A stretch of DNA of 64,000 nucleotides from assembly GCA_022768805.1 (NCBI GenBank), contig JALELB010000032.1, forward strand, positions 1-64,000, written 5' to 3'. A model generated the notes under the pieces. That model saw only the letters and a program-made list of their open reading frames with translations, was not told the DNA's origin and did no database searches. Position numbers and translations under genes: made by a program. Of this stretch, positions 1 through 9,185 are shown piece after piece; position 1 is the first letter of the stretch, and each line of letters begins with the position of its first letter. Source of the DNA: Ruminococcus sp. (GTDB lineage Bacteria; Bacillota; Clostridia; Oscillospirales; Ruminococcaceae).

Positions 1-2
1 GC

Positions 3-122
3 CCCCTGGTGGCCGAGCCCATCCCCTGTCATGGGGAGCCCTACTCCCTCGCGGTGAACGTGCCCCCCATCGGCGGCATCCTGCTGATGAAGGAGCCCCG
101 GGGCAGAAAAAATAAAGATTAA
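3..122 (+). CDS. glgB: 1,4-alpha-glucan branching enzyme, 3' end only
   Basis: The first bases read in frame as the last 39 codons of a protein that began before the window and stops with TAA at 120-122. The visible residues include EPIPCHGEPYSL followed by NVPPIGGILL. This is the usual end of the C-terminal all-beta domain of GlgB, which normally reads EPIPWHGxPYSLxLTLPPLG. GlgB moves alpha-1,4 oligoglucan chains to alpha-1,6 branch points during glycogen synthesis. The stop lies 12 bases before glgP, so the two are probably co-transcribed. The call rests on only about 35 recognisable residues. Confidence 0.75.
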   Translation, partial: PLVAEPIPCHGEPYSLAVNVPPIGGILLMKEPRGRKNKD

Positions 123-134
123 GGAGCGATCTCA

Positions 135-2537
135 TTGTTCGCAGGAAAAGAAGATTTCAAGGTCGCCTATGAGGCAAAAGCCCTGGAGACCTTTGCAAAA
201 CCCGTTTCAGAATGTACCACCTTTGAGCAGTACGAGCTGCTGGTCTACCTGATCTGCAGCACCACCGGCAAGGTTCGCACCCAGACCTCCCAGCGCCACA
301 TCCGGCTCCAGCAGAAGAAGGTCCACTACTTCTCCATGGAGTTCCTGATCGGCCGGCTGCTGCGGAACTATCTCATCAACCTGGAGATGGAGGACCTGGT
401 CCGGGAGGGCCTCAGCGACCTGAACATCGACCTGGACGAGCTGTGCCAGTGCGAGCAGGACCCCGGCCTCGGCAACGGCGGTCTGGGCCGTCTGGCGGCC
501 TGCTTCCTGGACTCCATGGCCTACCTGGGGGTCCCCGGCGTGGGCATGGGCATCCGCTACCGCTTCGGCCTGTTCCGTCAGAAGATCGAGAACGGCTACC
601 AGGTGGAGGAGCCCGACAGCTGGATGGAGTACGGCTATCCCTGGGAGACCAAGAAGCCCGACGAGGCCATCCCCGTGAGCTTCGGCGGCTACGTGCAGCA
701 GATCGAGGTGGCCCCCGGCAGCTACCGCTACGAGACCCGGGGCGCCCAGACCATTCTGGCGGTGCCCTACGACGTGCCCATCGTGGGCTACGGCGGCAAG
801 ACCGTCAACGTGCTCCGGCTCTGGAGCGCGGAGCCGGTGGTCCAGAAGCTGGACCTGGCGGCCTTCAACCACGGCGACTACTCCGGGGCCATGCGGGACC
901 GGAATGAGATCGAAGCCATCACCACCATCCTCTACCCTGACGACAGCACCGACGCGGGCAAATCCCTGCGCCTGAAGCAGGAGTATTTCTTCGTGTCCGC
1001 CGGCACCAAGGACATCGTCAAGAACTTCAAAAAGACCTACGGCCCCAACTGGGACATCTTCCCGGATAAGATCAGCATCCACACCAACGACACCCATCCG
1101 GCCCTGTGCGTGCCGGAGCTCATGCGGATCCTCATCGATGAGGAGAACCTCAGCTGGGACGAGGCCTGGGCCATCACCACCAAGACCATCTCCTACACCA
1201 ACCACACCATCATGCCCGAGGCCCTGGAGAAGTGGTCCATCGACCTGATGCGGTCCCTGCTGCCCCGGGTGTACCAGATCATCGAGGAGATCGACCGGCG
1301 CTACTGCGAGTCCTTCGACCGGACCCAGCCCGACTGGCAGGAGCGGCTCCGCAACACCGCCATCCTCTGGGACGGCCAGGTGCATATGGCCAACCTGTCC
1401 ATCATCGGCGCCTACAGCGTCAACGGCGTGGCGGCCCTGCACACGGAGATCCTCAAGACCTCGGTGCTCAAGGACTTCTACGCCATGACCCCGGAGAAGT
1501 TCAACAACAAGACCAACGGCGTCACCCACCGGCGCTTCCTGGCGGAGGCCAACCCGGCCCTTTCCCGGCTCATCACCGAGGCCATCGGTCCTGGCTGGAT
1601 GGGCAACGCCCTGGAGCTCCAGCAGCTCCTGCCCTACCGGGAGGACCCGGCGTTCCTCTCCTCCCTCCGGAACACCAAGCGCCAGGCCAAGGTCCGGCTG
1701 GGCAACTACGTCTATGACAAAATGGGCATCACCCTGGACCCGGACTCCATCTTCGACATCCAAGTCAAGCGCATCCATGCCTACAAACGGCAGCTGCTGG
1801 CTGCCTTCAAGGTCATGCACCTGTACAACGTGCTGAAGGCCAATCCCGACGCCGACGTGAAGCCCCACACCTTCCTGTTCGCGGGAAAGGCTGCCGCAGG
1901 CTACGCCTTCGCCAAGGAGGTCATCAAGTATATCTGCTCCCTGGCGGAGCTGGTCAACAACGACCCCGTGGTCAGCAAGAAGATCAAGGTCATCTTCCTG
2001 GAGAACTTCAACGTGTCCTCGGCCCAGCTCATCTACCCCGCCGCGGACATCTCCGAGCAGATCTCCACCGCCGGTAAGGAGGCCAGCGGCACCGGCAACA
2101 TGAAGTTCATGTTCAACGGCGCCATCACCCTGGGCACCCTGGACGGCGCCAACGTGGAGATCCGGGACGTGGTCGGGGACGAGAACATTATCATCTTCGG
2201 CATGAAGACCGAGGAGGTCAACGCCCTGAAGGCCTCCGGCTACCGGCCTGAAAATTACTACAACAACAATCAGCTGATCCGGACCTGCATCAACAAGATG
2301 TACAAGGGCATCAACGGCTGTGTATTCAACGACGTGGCGGATTCCCTCAAGAACTCCGACCCCTATATGGTTCTGGCGGACTTTGACTCCTACCGTTCCG
2401 CACAGCAGCTGTCCTCCAGGCTGTATCAGGATACCCGCAAGTGGACGCAGATGTCCCTGGCGAATATCGCCAACGCCGGCATCTTCTCTGCGGACCGGGC
2501 TGTCAACGAATACGCAAAGGATATCTGGGGACTCTGA
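135..2537 (+). CDS. glgP: Glycogen/starch/maltodextrin phosphorylase
   Basis: This 800-residue GT35 alpha-glucan phosphorylase releases glucose-1-phosphate from glycogen or maltodextrin using phosphate and pyridoxal phosphate. Family hallmarks are clear: GLGNGGLGRLAACFLDS near residue 115, QVKRIHAYKRQLL near 545, and the cofactor site EASGTGNMKFMFNGA with the PLP lysine near residue 657. Length is normal for the family. The start is TTG at 135, chosen because AAGGAG lies eight bases upstream and no ATG fits the conserved N-terminus better. It follows glgB by 12 bases and precedes a GH13 hydrolase, so it belongs to a cytosolic glycogen storage and turnover group. Confidence 0.96.
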   Translation: MFAGKEDFKVAYEAKALETFAKPVSECTTFEQYELLVYLICSTTGKVRTQTSQRHIRLQQKKVHYFSMEFLIGRLLRNYLINLEMEDLVREGLSDLNIDLDELCQCEQDPGLGNGGLGRLAACFLDSMAYLGVPGVGMGIRYRFGLFRQKIENGYQVEEPDSWMEYGYPWETKKPDEAIPVSFGGYVQQIEVAPGSYRYETRGAQTILAVPYDVPIVGYGGKTVNVLRLWSAEPVVQKLDLAAFNHGDYSGAMRDRNEIEAITTILYPDDSTDAGKSLRLKQEYFFVSAGTKDIVKNFKKTYGPNWDIFPDKISIHTNDTHPALCVPELMRILIDEENLSWDEAWAITTKTISYTNHTIMPEALEKWSIDLMRSLLPRVYQIIEEIDRRYCESFDRTQPDWQERLRNTAILWDGQVHMANLSIIGAYSVNGVAALHTEILKTSVLKDFYAMTPEKFNNKTNGVTHRRFLAEANPALSRLITEAIGPGWMGNALELQQLLPYREDPAFLSSLRNTKRQAKVRLGNYVYDKMGITLDPDSIFDIQVKRIHAYKRQLLAAFKVMHLYNVLKANPDADVKPHTFLFAGKAAAGYAFAKEVIKYICSLAELVNNDPVVSKKIKVIFLENFNVSSAQLIYPAADISEQISTAGKEASGTGNMKFMFNGAITLGTLDGANVEIRDVVGDENIIIFGMKTEEVNALKASGYRPENYYNNNQLIRTCINKMYKGINGCVFNDVADSLKNSDPYMVLADFDSYRSAQQLSSRLYQDTRKWTQMSLANIANAGIFSADRAVNEYAKDIWGL

Positions 2538-2545
2538 TTATCACC

Positions 2546-2578
2546 ATACCGTGCGGGGCTGTATGCAACGCACGGTAT
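2546..2578. other. Perfect hairpin between glgP and the GH13 gene
   Basis: A perfect 10-bp inverted repeat (ATACCGTGCG at 2546-2555, CGCACGGTAT at 2569-2578) with a 13-base loop lies between the two genes. No T-run follows, so it is not a classical terminator. An mRNA-stability or processing hairpin is the likely role (inference). Confidence 0.5.
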
Positions 2579-2604
2579 TACTATGTTTACGGAGAGTTAT
2601 GATT

Positions 2605-4497
2605 ATGGCTAAGCTATACGACAGCCGGGATCCGGCTTACAAAAGCCCCTTCGGCGCCATCCGCCAGGGGGAGCAGTGCACCTTTACCATCCGGCTGCCC
2701 CGGGATATGCAGCTGGAGGGCAGACCGGTGATGGTGCTGTTCCGCAGCGGCTTCAAGGAGCGGTTCATCACCCTGAACACCGTCACCGGGGAGGGGGATG
2801 TGACCGCCTACTCCGCCGTGTTTTCCGCAAAGTATACGGGGGTACACTACTGCTATTTTTCCTATATTGCCCAGGGACAGCGGGTTTATATCAAGCGCTC
2901 CGGCACCGGCGAGGGCGTGCTGGACAAGGGAGAGCTGTTCCAGCTTACGGTGTTCGGCCGGGACTTTGAAACCCCCGGCTGGCTCAAGGGCGGCGTCATG
3001 TACCAGATCTTCCCGGACCGGTTCTGCAAAAGCGGCATGCCCCATGAAAACGTCCCGGAGGACCGGGTGCTCCGGCAGGACTGGGGCGGCACCCCCTGCT
3101 ACAAGCCGGACCGGAACGGTCATGTATGGAACAACGACTATTTCGGCGGCGATCTGGAGGGCATCCGCCGGAAGCTCCCCTATCTCCAGGAGCTGGGCGT
3201 CACCTGCCTGTATCTGAACCCCATCTTTGAAGCCCACGAAAATCACCGGTACAATACCGCCGACTACCGGAAGGTGGATCCTCTGCTGGGCACCAATGAG
3301 GATTTTGCAGCCCTGTGCCGGGATGCGGAAGCCCGGGGCATCCGGGTTCTGCTGGACGGAGTATTCTCCCACACCGGGGCGGACAGCGTATACTTCAACA
3401 AATTCAACCGCTATGACAGCTGCGGCGCCTGCCAGTCCCAGGACAGCCCCTACTTCCCCTGGTACAGCTTCATCCGCTACCCGGAGGAATATGAGTCCTG
3501 GTGGGGCATCGACACCCTGCCCAATGTACAGGAAAACGAGCCCTCCTATACGGAGTTCATCTGCGGGGATGAGGGCGTGCTCCGGTACTGGCTGGATCAG
3601 GGGGCGGCGGGCTTCCGGCTGGATGTGGCAGACGAGCTGCCGGACCAGTTCATTGAAAACCTGCGCCGGTGCGTCAAAGGAGCAGACCCGGACAAGCTGG
3701 TCATCGGGGAGGTCTGGGAGGACGCCACCACAAAGGAAAGCTACGGCAGACAGCGGCGCTATCTGCTGGGAGATCAGCTGGACGGGGTGATGAACTACCC
3801 CTTCCGTGCCGCCATACTGGACTATGCAGCAGGGGGCAGCCCATGGGAACTGAAAAACCGGATTCTCACCCTGCTGGAGAACTACCCCAAGCCGGCTGTG
3901 GATGTGCTGATGAACTTCCTGTCCACCCACGATGTCCCCAGAGCCATCAACTGTCTGGGCGGAGAAAGCTGTGCCCATCACGACCGGGACTGGATGGCCC
4001 GGCACCGGCTGACCCCGAAGGAATACGCCCTGGGCAGGGCAAGACTCCGGACCGCATTGGTGCTGCTGTTCTTTTTGCCGGGAATCCCCTGCATCTACTA
4101 CGGGGACGAGGCCGGCATGCAGGGAGACAAGGATCCCTTTAACCGGGGCTGCTACCCCTGGGGGCAGGAGGACCGGGAGCTGATGGACTTTACCCGGGAG
4201 CTGAGCCGGATCCGCCGGAGCTGCCCGGTATTCCGGGAGGGGGAGCTGGCTTTCCTCAGCCTGGAGGAGCAGCTGCTGGTATTCGCCCGGTATGACCGGC
4301 GGGAAAAGCAGACGGTGGTCATCGGGCTGAACCGGTCCGACCAGCTGCAATATATGAAGCTGGAGCCGGATATGTGCAGCCCGGAGTACCTCCGGGGACG
4401 GGCGCCAGAGCCGGGCAGCGACCTGATACCGGTACCGCCCCACGACTGTACGGTCATCCGGATTCCGGACTGGATAGTTCCAGAGTATGGGCAATAA
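2605..4497 (+). CDS. GH13 alpha-glucan hydrolase (neopullulanase/cyclomaltodextrinase type)
   Basis: This 630-residue cytosolic GH13 enzyme has no signal peptide. An N-terminal beta domain (about residues 10-110) precedes the catalytic barrel, which opens with VMYQIFPDRFC. The four GH13 regions are visible: DGVFSHTG near 250, GFRLDVAD with the nucleophile Asp near 340, VIGEVWED with the acid/base Glu near 369, and STHDVPR with the third Asp near 443. An N-terminal domain plus YQIFPDRF is typical of neopullulanase, maltogenic amylase and cyclomaltodextrinase. ATG 2605 is preferred over ATG 2599 because GGAGAG (2591-2596) is eight bases away. It probably trims maltodextrins for GlgP; exact specificity cannot be read. 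Confidence 0.9.
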   Translation: MAKLYDSRDPAYKSPFGAIRQGEQCTFTIRLPRDMQLEGRPVMVLFRSGFKERFITLNTVTGEGDVTAYSAVFSAKYTGVHYCYFSYIAQGQRVYIKRSGTGEGVLDKGELFQLTVFGRDFETPGWLKGGVMYQIFPDRFCKSGMPHENVPEDRVLRQDWGGTPCYKPDRNGHVWNNDYFGGDLEGIRRKLPYLQELGVTCLYLNPIFEAHENHRYNTADYRKVDPLLGTNEDFAALCRDAEARGIRVLLDGVFSHTGADSVYFNKFNRYDSCGACQSQDSPYFPWYSFIRYPEEYESWWGIDTLPNVQENEPSYTEFICGDEGVLRYWLDQGAAGFRLDVADELPDQFIENLRRCVKGADPDKLVIGEVWEDATTKESYGRQRRYLLGDQLDGVMNYPFRAAILDYAAGGSPWELKNRILTLLENYPKPAVDVLMNFLSTHDVPRAINCLGGESCAHHDRDWMARHRLTPKEYALGRARLRTALVLLFFLPGIPCIYYGDEAGMQGDKDPFNRGCYPWGQEDRELMDFTRELSRIRRSCPVFREGELAFLSLEEQLLVFARYDRREKQTVVIGLNRSDQLQYMKLEPDMCSPEYLRGRAPEPGSDLIPVPPHDCTVIRIPDWIVPEYGQ

Positions 4498-4692
4498 ACT
4501 ACTAAAACAATGCAATATACTCAATTGAAACCGTACTAACAATCAGCTATAATACTAATTGTATTCTGCAAATGACGAACAGCAGAATGTACAGTTTTTC
4601 ATTGTGCCGTCTTCCGTACCCGGAAGTGCTTCGCAATTATGTTTTTACCATACACTGCTACAATGGCTTGTGTTGCATGGTACAATGACTGT

Positions 4693-4976
4693 GGGGTCTG
4701 AACCGTCAGGACTACTCCCCGAAAAGTGCGGACAAATATGAAAAGCCTGTAATATTTGAACTGAAACGTACTTTTCTGATCCTGCGACCGGGACTATGCG
4801 TACCACAGCAAGCTGTCAATAAGGCACTGCTTCGGAAACAGTCGCCTGTTCGTTGAGCCGGGGCTTGAGATGATTCGATTTTTTGAGAGGGGATCGGGTC
4901 GGGCAAAGCGCACGGCAATCATAACACTCCATTTTTTATACGGCTCGAGGACAGATTTTTCTGTCCTCATTTTTTT
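4693..4976 (+). ncRNA. Candidate unassigned non-coding RNA, about 285 nt
   Basis: The boundaries are inferred: the 5' end from the extended -10 TGGTACAAT at 4678-4686, the 3' end from the terminator at 4947-4976. Visible local folds include GGGG/CCCC arms at about 4693-4721 and a hairpin with arms GGCaCTG and CAGtcGCC around 4822-4845. No long ORF with an SD lies inside. It does not match remembered cores of tmRNA, RNase P RNA, SRP RNA or common riboswitches. 6S RNA was considered but could not be supported. It could also be a leader or decayed gene remnant. Confidence 0.4.
4947..4976 (+). terminator. Intrinsic terminator (first of two)
   Basis: Perfect 8-bp stem GAGGACAG (4947-4954) and CTGTCCTC (4961-4968), loop ATTTTT, followed by A and seven T. 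It lies downstream of a region without a gene, so it presumably ends a non-coding transcript. Confidence 0.85.
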
Positions 4977-4977
4977 G

Positions 4978-5019
4978 CAGCCCGGTGCAGCAGTCCGCTT
5001 CACCGGGCTGTCGGTTTTT
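4978..5019 (+). terminator. Intrinsic terminator (second of two)
   Basis: Perfect 10-bp stem CAGCCCGGTG (4978-4987) and CACCGGGCTG (5001-5010), then TCGG and TTTTT at 5015-5019. It directly follows the previous terminator and insulates the LRR operon promoter. Confidence 0.8.
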
Positions 5020-5062
5020 CTCCGTTTTTCCCGGAACTTTCACCTGGCTCACACAAAAGCTG

Positions 5063-5091
5063 TTGCATTCACCGGGAATCTGTGCTATACT
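5063..5091 (+). promoter_or_regulatory. Promoter of the LRR operon
   Basis: TTGCAT (5063-5068), 17-bp spacer, TATACT (5086-5091) with an extended -10 TG at 5083-5084. The expected start is near 5098, giving a leader of about 115 nt before ATG 5212. Confidence 0.8.
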
Positions 5092-5211
5092 AAAGGCAAC
5101 AATGCGCCGGGCTGGGTGTACCCGCAGAAAGGGAAAAACAGGGGCAGAGTCTGTCTCCCCATGCTCCCCTGCCTGTGCCCGGGCATACAAAAGAAAAGGA
5201 AGGAACGGACT

Positions 5212-6498
5212 ATGAAACTGAAACAAACCATCGCCGCCCTGGTGGGTGCGGTGATGCTTGCTGCCATACCCATAAGCACCTGCACGTTCACCGCATTTGC
5301 AGAAACGGACGATTTCTATAACGGCTCGGAGGATTCCGACCAGGTGGAGACCTTCACCAGCGGCGACTATACTTATAGTTTGCTGAGCAGCACGGAGAAC
5401 GCCGGTCGGCAGGCTGCATGCCTGGAAAGCTGCACCTCCAAAGAGGAAAACCTGGTGATTCCGGAAACCATCGACGGCTATGAGGTGGTGGCCCTGGGGG
5501 ACAATACCTTTATGGACAACACCACCGCTAAAACCATCACCATTCCGAAAACCGTCATCGGCACCGGGCTTTACACCTTCTTTGGCTGTACCGGCGTGAC
5601 GGAATATATTGTAGACCCGGAAAATGAATACTACGAGGCTGTGGACGGCATTCTGTATGCAGAGGATCAGACCTACCTGGTTCAGTATCCCATCGGAAAA
5701 AATCCCACGGAATTCACTGTGCCGGACAAGGTATACGACATCGGCAACAGCGCCTTTGCCGAGTGCAAATCCCTGAAAACCGTCTCCATTCCGGACAGCG
5801 TGAAGCAGATCGGCGTGTGGGCCTTTGCGGGCTGCAGCTCCCTGACCTCTGTGACGCTGCCCAAGACCATGACCAAAATCGAGGACTTCTGCTTTGCCTA
5901 TGACGAGGCCATTACCGAATTCAATATTCCCGACACCATCCAGACCATCTGCGCCGGTGCCTTTGCAGGCTGCAAGGGGATGAAAACCTTTAAGATTCCC
6001 TCTGCATGCACCACCATCGAGCAGGCGGCATTTGCGGGCACCTCCCTGGACAGCATCACTGTTCCGGAAACGGTTACCTCCATCGGCTTTTCCGCCCTTG
6101 GCTATGATCTGGACGAAAACAATCAGTTCGTGGCCCGTCCCAACTTTACCATCTACTCCACCGCAGGCTCTGCGGCAGCCCGTTACAGCATAGACGACGA
6201 AAACGACAACCATTTCACCTTTGTGCAGATCACTAAGGAGCAGACCACCGGGGATGCCACCACACGGCCCAATATTGAAGGGGTGCCCGTCAACGGCAAT
6301 ACCATCAGCCAGGAGGATGCCCGGATCTTTACCGTCATCAAAGCCGTGATCCTGGCCCTCATCGCCATAGCCATTGTGGCGCTGACTGCGGTGGGCGTGG
6401 TGATTTCCAGAAGAAAACGTGCCCTGTCAGACGCTTCTCTGCCCGGCGCTGAACCGGCTGAAGAAGCACCGGAAACAGACCGGAAGGAGGACGCATGA
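5212..6498 (+). CDS. BspA-type leucine-rich-repeat membrane protein 1
   Basis: A 428-residue predicted cell-surface protein. A signal peptide (MKLKQTIAALVGAVMLAAIP) is followed by a short N-cap and a run of BspA/Treponema-type LRR units with the beat AFxxCxxLxxVxIPDSVxxIG over roughly residues 90-300. A YSTAGSAAARYS-like closing segment, one membrane helix (about 365-390) and a basic-then-acidic cytosolic tail complete it. No enzyme domain is visible. Such LRR domains usually mediate adhesion or polymer binding; the ligand is unknown. The ATG at 5212 follows AAGGAAGGA, and the reading frame upstream has no SD. It is first of three similar genes and ends in a 4-base ATGA overlap with the next. 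Confidence 0.85.
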   Translation: MKLKQTIAALVGAVMLAAIPISTCTFTAFAETDDFYNGSEDSDQVETFTSGDYTYSLLSSTENAGRQAACLESCTSKEENLVIPETIDGYEVVALGDNTFMDNTTAKTITIPKTVIGTGLYTFFGCTGVTEYIVDPENEYYEAVDGILYAEDQTYLVQYPIGKNPTEFTVPDKVYDIGNSAFAECKSLKTVSIPDSVKQIGVWAFAGCSSLTSVTLPKTMTKIEDFCFAYDEAITEFNIPDTIQTICAGAFAGCKGMKTFKIPSACTTIEQAAFAGTSLDSITVPETVTSIGFSALGYDLDENNQFVARPNFTIYSTAGSAAARYSIDDENDNHFTFVQITKEQTTGDATTRPNIEGVPVNGNTISQEDARIFTVIKAVILALIAIAIVALTAVGVVISRRKRALSDASLPGAEPAEEAPETDRKEDA

Positions 6499-7730
6499 AA
6501 GGAAAAAAACAGCTCTGCGCTGGGCTGACCGGCATTCTGCTGGCCATTTCGGCACTGCCCTGCGCCGCAGAGGAGGATGCGCAAAGCGCTGAAACCTATA
6601 AGGGAGAGGGCTTTACCCTGTCCTACATCCTAGAAGAGACAGGTGCCTCCGTAGTAGGCTGCTCCGGGGATGCAGTCAGCGTTACGGTACCTGCCACCCT
6701 GGGCGGACAAACCGTTGTGTCCATCGGCGAGGGTGCATTCAACAACTGCGGCTCCATTGCGTCCATCACCCTGCCGGATACGGTAACCGAAATCGGAGAC
6801 GGCGCCTTTTTCGGCTGCCAGACACTGAAGGAAATCACCCTTCCCAGTGAACTGACCAAGATCGGCTATGAAGCCTTTTACTACTGTGCGGAGCTGGAAT
6901 CCATTACCCTGCCGGACAAGCTGAAATCCATCGGGGAACAGGCCTTCTACTACTGCCCCAAACTGACCAGCGTCACCCTTCCCGCATCAGTCACCGTGCT
7001 GGGGGACTATGTGTTCGAGGGCTGTGAAGGGCTGACGGAAATCCGGGTCCAGGCGGGCAACCCAAATTACTGTGACCAGGAGGGCGTTCTGTTCAATGCC
7101 GACAGAACCCACCTCATCAAATACCCGGATCAGCGGGCAGGAGACAGCTACACTCTGCCGGACAGCACCGTATCCATTGCTGACTGGGCCTTTGTGGACG
7201 CAAAGAACCTGGTGTCCCTGGATCTGGGCAGCGTAACCGAAATCGGCAAGGATGCCTTTTACACCTGCACTGCCCTGGAGCAGATTACCATTCCGGAGGG
7301 AGTCACTGCTCTCCCCGGCGCCGCATTCGGCAACTGTACCGCCCTCCGGCAGGTGCAGCTTCCCGACTCCCTGACAGATCTGGGTGCGTACTGCTTTGTG
7401 AACTGTCCGGCGCTGACGGAGCTTACCGTGCCGGGCTCCGTGTCCACCATCGGGGACTACGCCCTGGGCTATACCTTTGATGCGGATACCGATTCCACAA
7501 CAAAGCAGGAGGGCTTCACCCTGCGGGTACAGGTGGGCAGCGTTGCCGCCAATTACGCCAAGACCAACGGGATTGCTTTTGAAAAGCAGGGCGCCCGGAC
7601 AGGCATTGCCCTGGTAATTGCCGGCGGCATACTGCTGGTACTGGGAGCGGTCATCCTGATTATCCGGCTGAAGGGAACCAAACAGGAACAGAATACAGAC
7701 ACGGCGCAGCCTGCACCGGAAAAGGAGTAA
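6495..7730 (+). CDS. BspA-type leucine-rich-repeat membrane protein 2
   Basis: A 411-residue paralogue with the same layout: signal peptide ending near PCAAEE, LRR units such as AFYYCAELESITLPDKLKSI through most of the protein, a closing segment with VAANYAKTNGIAF, one membrane helix (ALVIAGGILLVLGAVILII) near residues 370-390, and a short charged tail. It starts at ATG 6495, overlapping the stop of LRR protein 1 by four bases and preceded by GGAAGGAGG. The shared plan and tight spacing suggest tandem duplication followed by divergence, with the products made together at the envelope. Binding partner unknown. Confidence 0.85.
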   Translation: MKGKKQLCAGLTGILLAISALPCAAEEDAQSAETYKGEGFTLSYILEETGASVVGCSGDAVSVTVPATLGGQTVVSIGEGAFNNCGSIASITLPDTVTEIGDGAFFGCQTLKEITLPSELTKIGYEAFYYCAELESITLPDKLKSIGEQAFYYCPKLTSVTLPASVTVLGDYVFEGCEGLTEIRVQAGNPNYCDQEGVLFNADRTHLIKYPDQRAGDSYTLPDSTVSIADWAFVDAKNLVSLDLGSVTEIGKDAFYTCTALEQITIPEGVTALPGAAFGNCTALRQVQLPDSLTDLGAYCFVNCPALTELTVPGSVSTIGDYALGYTFDADTDSTTKQEGFTLRVQVGSVAANYAKTNGIAFEKQGARTGIALVIAGGILLVLGAVILIIRLKGTKQEQNTDTAQPAPEKE

Positions 7731-7733
7731 CTG

Positions 7734-9182
7734 ATGAATCGGATCAAACGACTGCTTGCCACGGCCTGCGCTTGCGCGCTGACTCTGCTGGTACTGCCCT
7801 GCACCGCCGTCCGGGCAGAGACCGGCTCCGGAGACAGTGCAGACAGCTTTTCTGACGATGTGCTCACCTATACCAAGCTGGGAGACGGCAAGGTATCCGT
7901 AACGGCCTGTGACACCAACACCGTTACACTGAACATTCCCGCTGCCATCAACGGCTTTGCTGTAACCGCCATCGGCGAGGAAGCATTCAGCGGCTGTACC
8001 TCTCTGACCCGGGTAGTGCTGCCGGATTCCATCGATACCATCGGGGAAGCGGCGTTCTATTCCTGCACCGGCCTGACAGAAGTCACCCTGCCGGAAAGCC
8101 TGGAGGCACTGCCCACCGCTATGTTCTGCTACTGCACAAATCTGGAGCAGGTAAGCATTCCGGACACGGTAACCGCTGTGGGAGATTATGCCTTTGCATA
8201 CTGTACGAGCCTGAAAACCCTGGAGCTGCCGGAGGGGATTACCTCCATCGGACTTTACGCCTTCCAGTACTGCATGAATCTGACGGAGCTGACGATTCCG
8301 GAGCAGACGGCCAAGATTGATGCGCTTGCCTTTGTGGCATGCAGCAAGCTGAATTCCCTCCGGTTCCCGGCGGCAACAGAAACCATCGGGGATCTTGCCT
8401 TTGTGGGCTGCAACAGCCTGGAAAAGGTGGAGGTTGCAGAGGAAAATCCCGCATTCCTCGCCCAGGACGGCATGCTCCTGTCCAAGGACAAGTCCCGGCT
8501 GATTCTGTATCCGGCAGGGAAATCCGACAACAGCTTTACCGTGCCGGACAGCATCACCGCCATTGAAGCCTATGCCTTTTCCGGCAACGGCTATCTGACC
8601 TCTGTGGAGATTCCGGACACGGTGCAGGAAATCAAGGAGGGGGCTTTTGCCGGCTGTTCATCCATAAACAGCGTCCGGCTGCCTGCCGGCATCACAGCCA
8701 TCCCCGGCAGTATGTTTTCCGACTGCTCCTCCCTGACATCCTTTGAACTCCCCGCCACGGTCACCGCCGTGGGAGATTATGCGTTCTACAGCTGTGATAA
8801 GCTAACCGGTATGTTTGTGCCGGATTCCGTTACGGAAATCGGGGAAAAGGCCTTCGGCTTCACCGCAGACAGCCAGGGCAATTCCTCCGTCCTCAGCGGC
8901 TATACCCTGACCTGCTCCTCCAAATCCAAGGCATACAGCTACGCTCAGGAAAACGGCATAACCGCTGCCACCACGGATTTTGTCATCAACTGGGTACTGG
9001 TAAGCTGTGTGATCGGCGGCATCCTGCTGATCGCCCTGGTGCTCATTCTTCTGGGGGTCCGCAAGAAAAAACAGCTTGCCGCCCAGCAGGAGGATGCTTC
9101 CGCTGAATCGGCCCAGCCAGAACCGGAGGAGCCTGACCCCAATTATCAGCGTATCCTGGAGCAGGATGACTCCGACGAATGA
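7734..9182 (+). CDS. BspA-type leucine-rich-repeat membrane protein 3
   Basis: A 482-residue third paralogue and the longest. It has a signal peptide ending near VRAE, about a dozen LRR units of the form AFAGCSSINSVRLPAGITAI, a YSYAQENGITA closing segment, one membrane helix (about 418-442) and an acidic, proline-rich cytosolic tail ending in EQDDSDE. The start ATG at 7734 is three bases after the previous stop, with AAAGGAG as SD. The acidic tails on all three proteins could contact a cytosolic partner, but that is inference. A hairpin at 9186-9226 separates it from the permease gene. Confidence 0.85.
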   Translation: MNRIKRLLATACACALTLLVLPCTAVRAETGSGDSADSFSDDVLTYTKLGDGKVSVTACDTNTVTLNIPAAINGFAVTAIGEEAFSGCTSLTRVVLPDSIDTIGEAAFYSCTGLTEVTLPESLEALPTAMFCYCTNLEQVSIPDTVTAVGDYAFAYCTSLKTLELPEGITSIGLYAFQYCMNLTELTIPEQTAKIDALAFVACSKLNSLRFPAATETIGDLAFVGCNSLEKVEVAEENPAFLAQDGMLLSKDKSRLILYPAGKSDNSFTVPDSITAIEAYAFSGNGYLTSVEIPDTVQEIKEGAFAGCSSINSVRLPAGITAIPGSMFSDCSSLTSFELPATVTAVGDYAFYSCDKLTGMFVPDSVTEIGEKAFGFTADSQGNSSVLSGYTLTCSSKSKAYSYAQENGITAATTDFVINWVLVSCVIGGILLIALVLILLGVRKKKQLAAQQEDASAESAQPEPEEPDPNYQRILEQDDSDE

Positions 9183-9185
9183 TTT

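Larger units (their letters stand above)
4498..5062. other. Gene-free interval before the LRR operon
   Basis: No credible protein gene was found here. The first 200 bases are AT-rich. An extended -10 element (TGGTACAAT, 4678-4686) lacks a good -35. The interval ends in two tandem intrinsic terminators at 4947-5019, which points to a non-coding transcript (separate entries). Confidence 0.6.

Noticed and set aside
207..1868. 553-codon open frame opposite glgP
   Set aside because: Lies wholly antisense to a textbook phosphorylase, has no SD and a composition (His/Val/Gly/Leu-rich) typical of GC-rich shadows.
4693..4976. Assignment of the candidate RNA as 6S, SRP or tmRNA
   Set aside because: The expected signatures (SRP GGAAGGAAGCAGC, tmRNA ends, a clear 6S central bubble) were not found by eye, so it is left unassigned.
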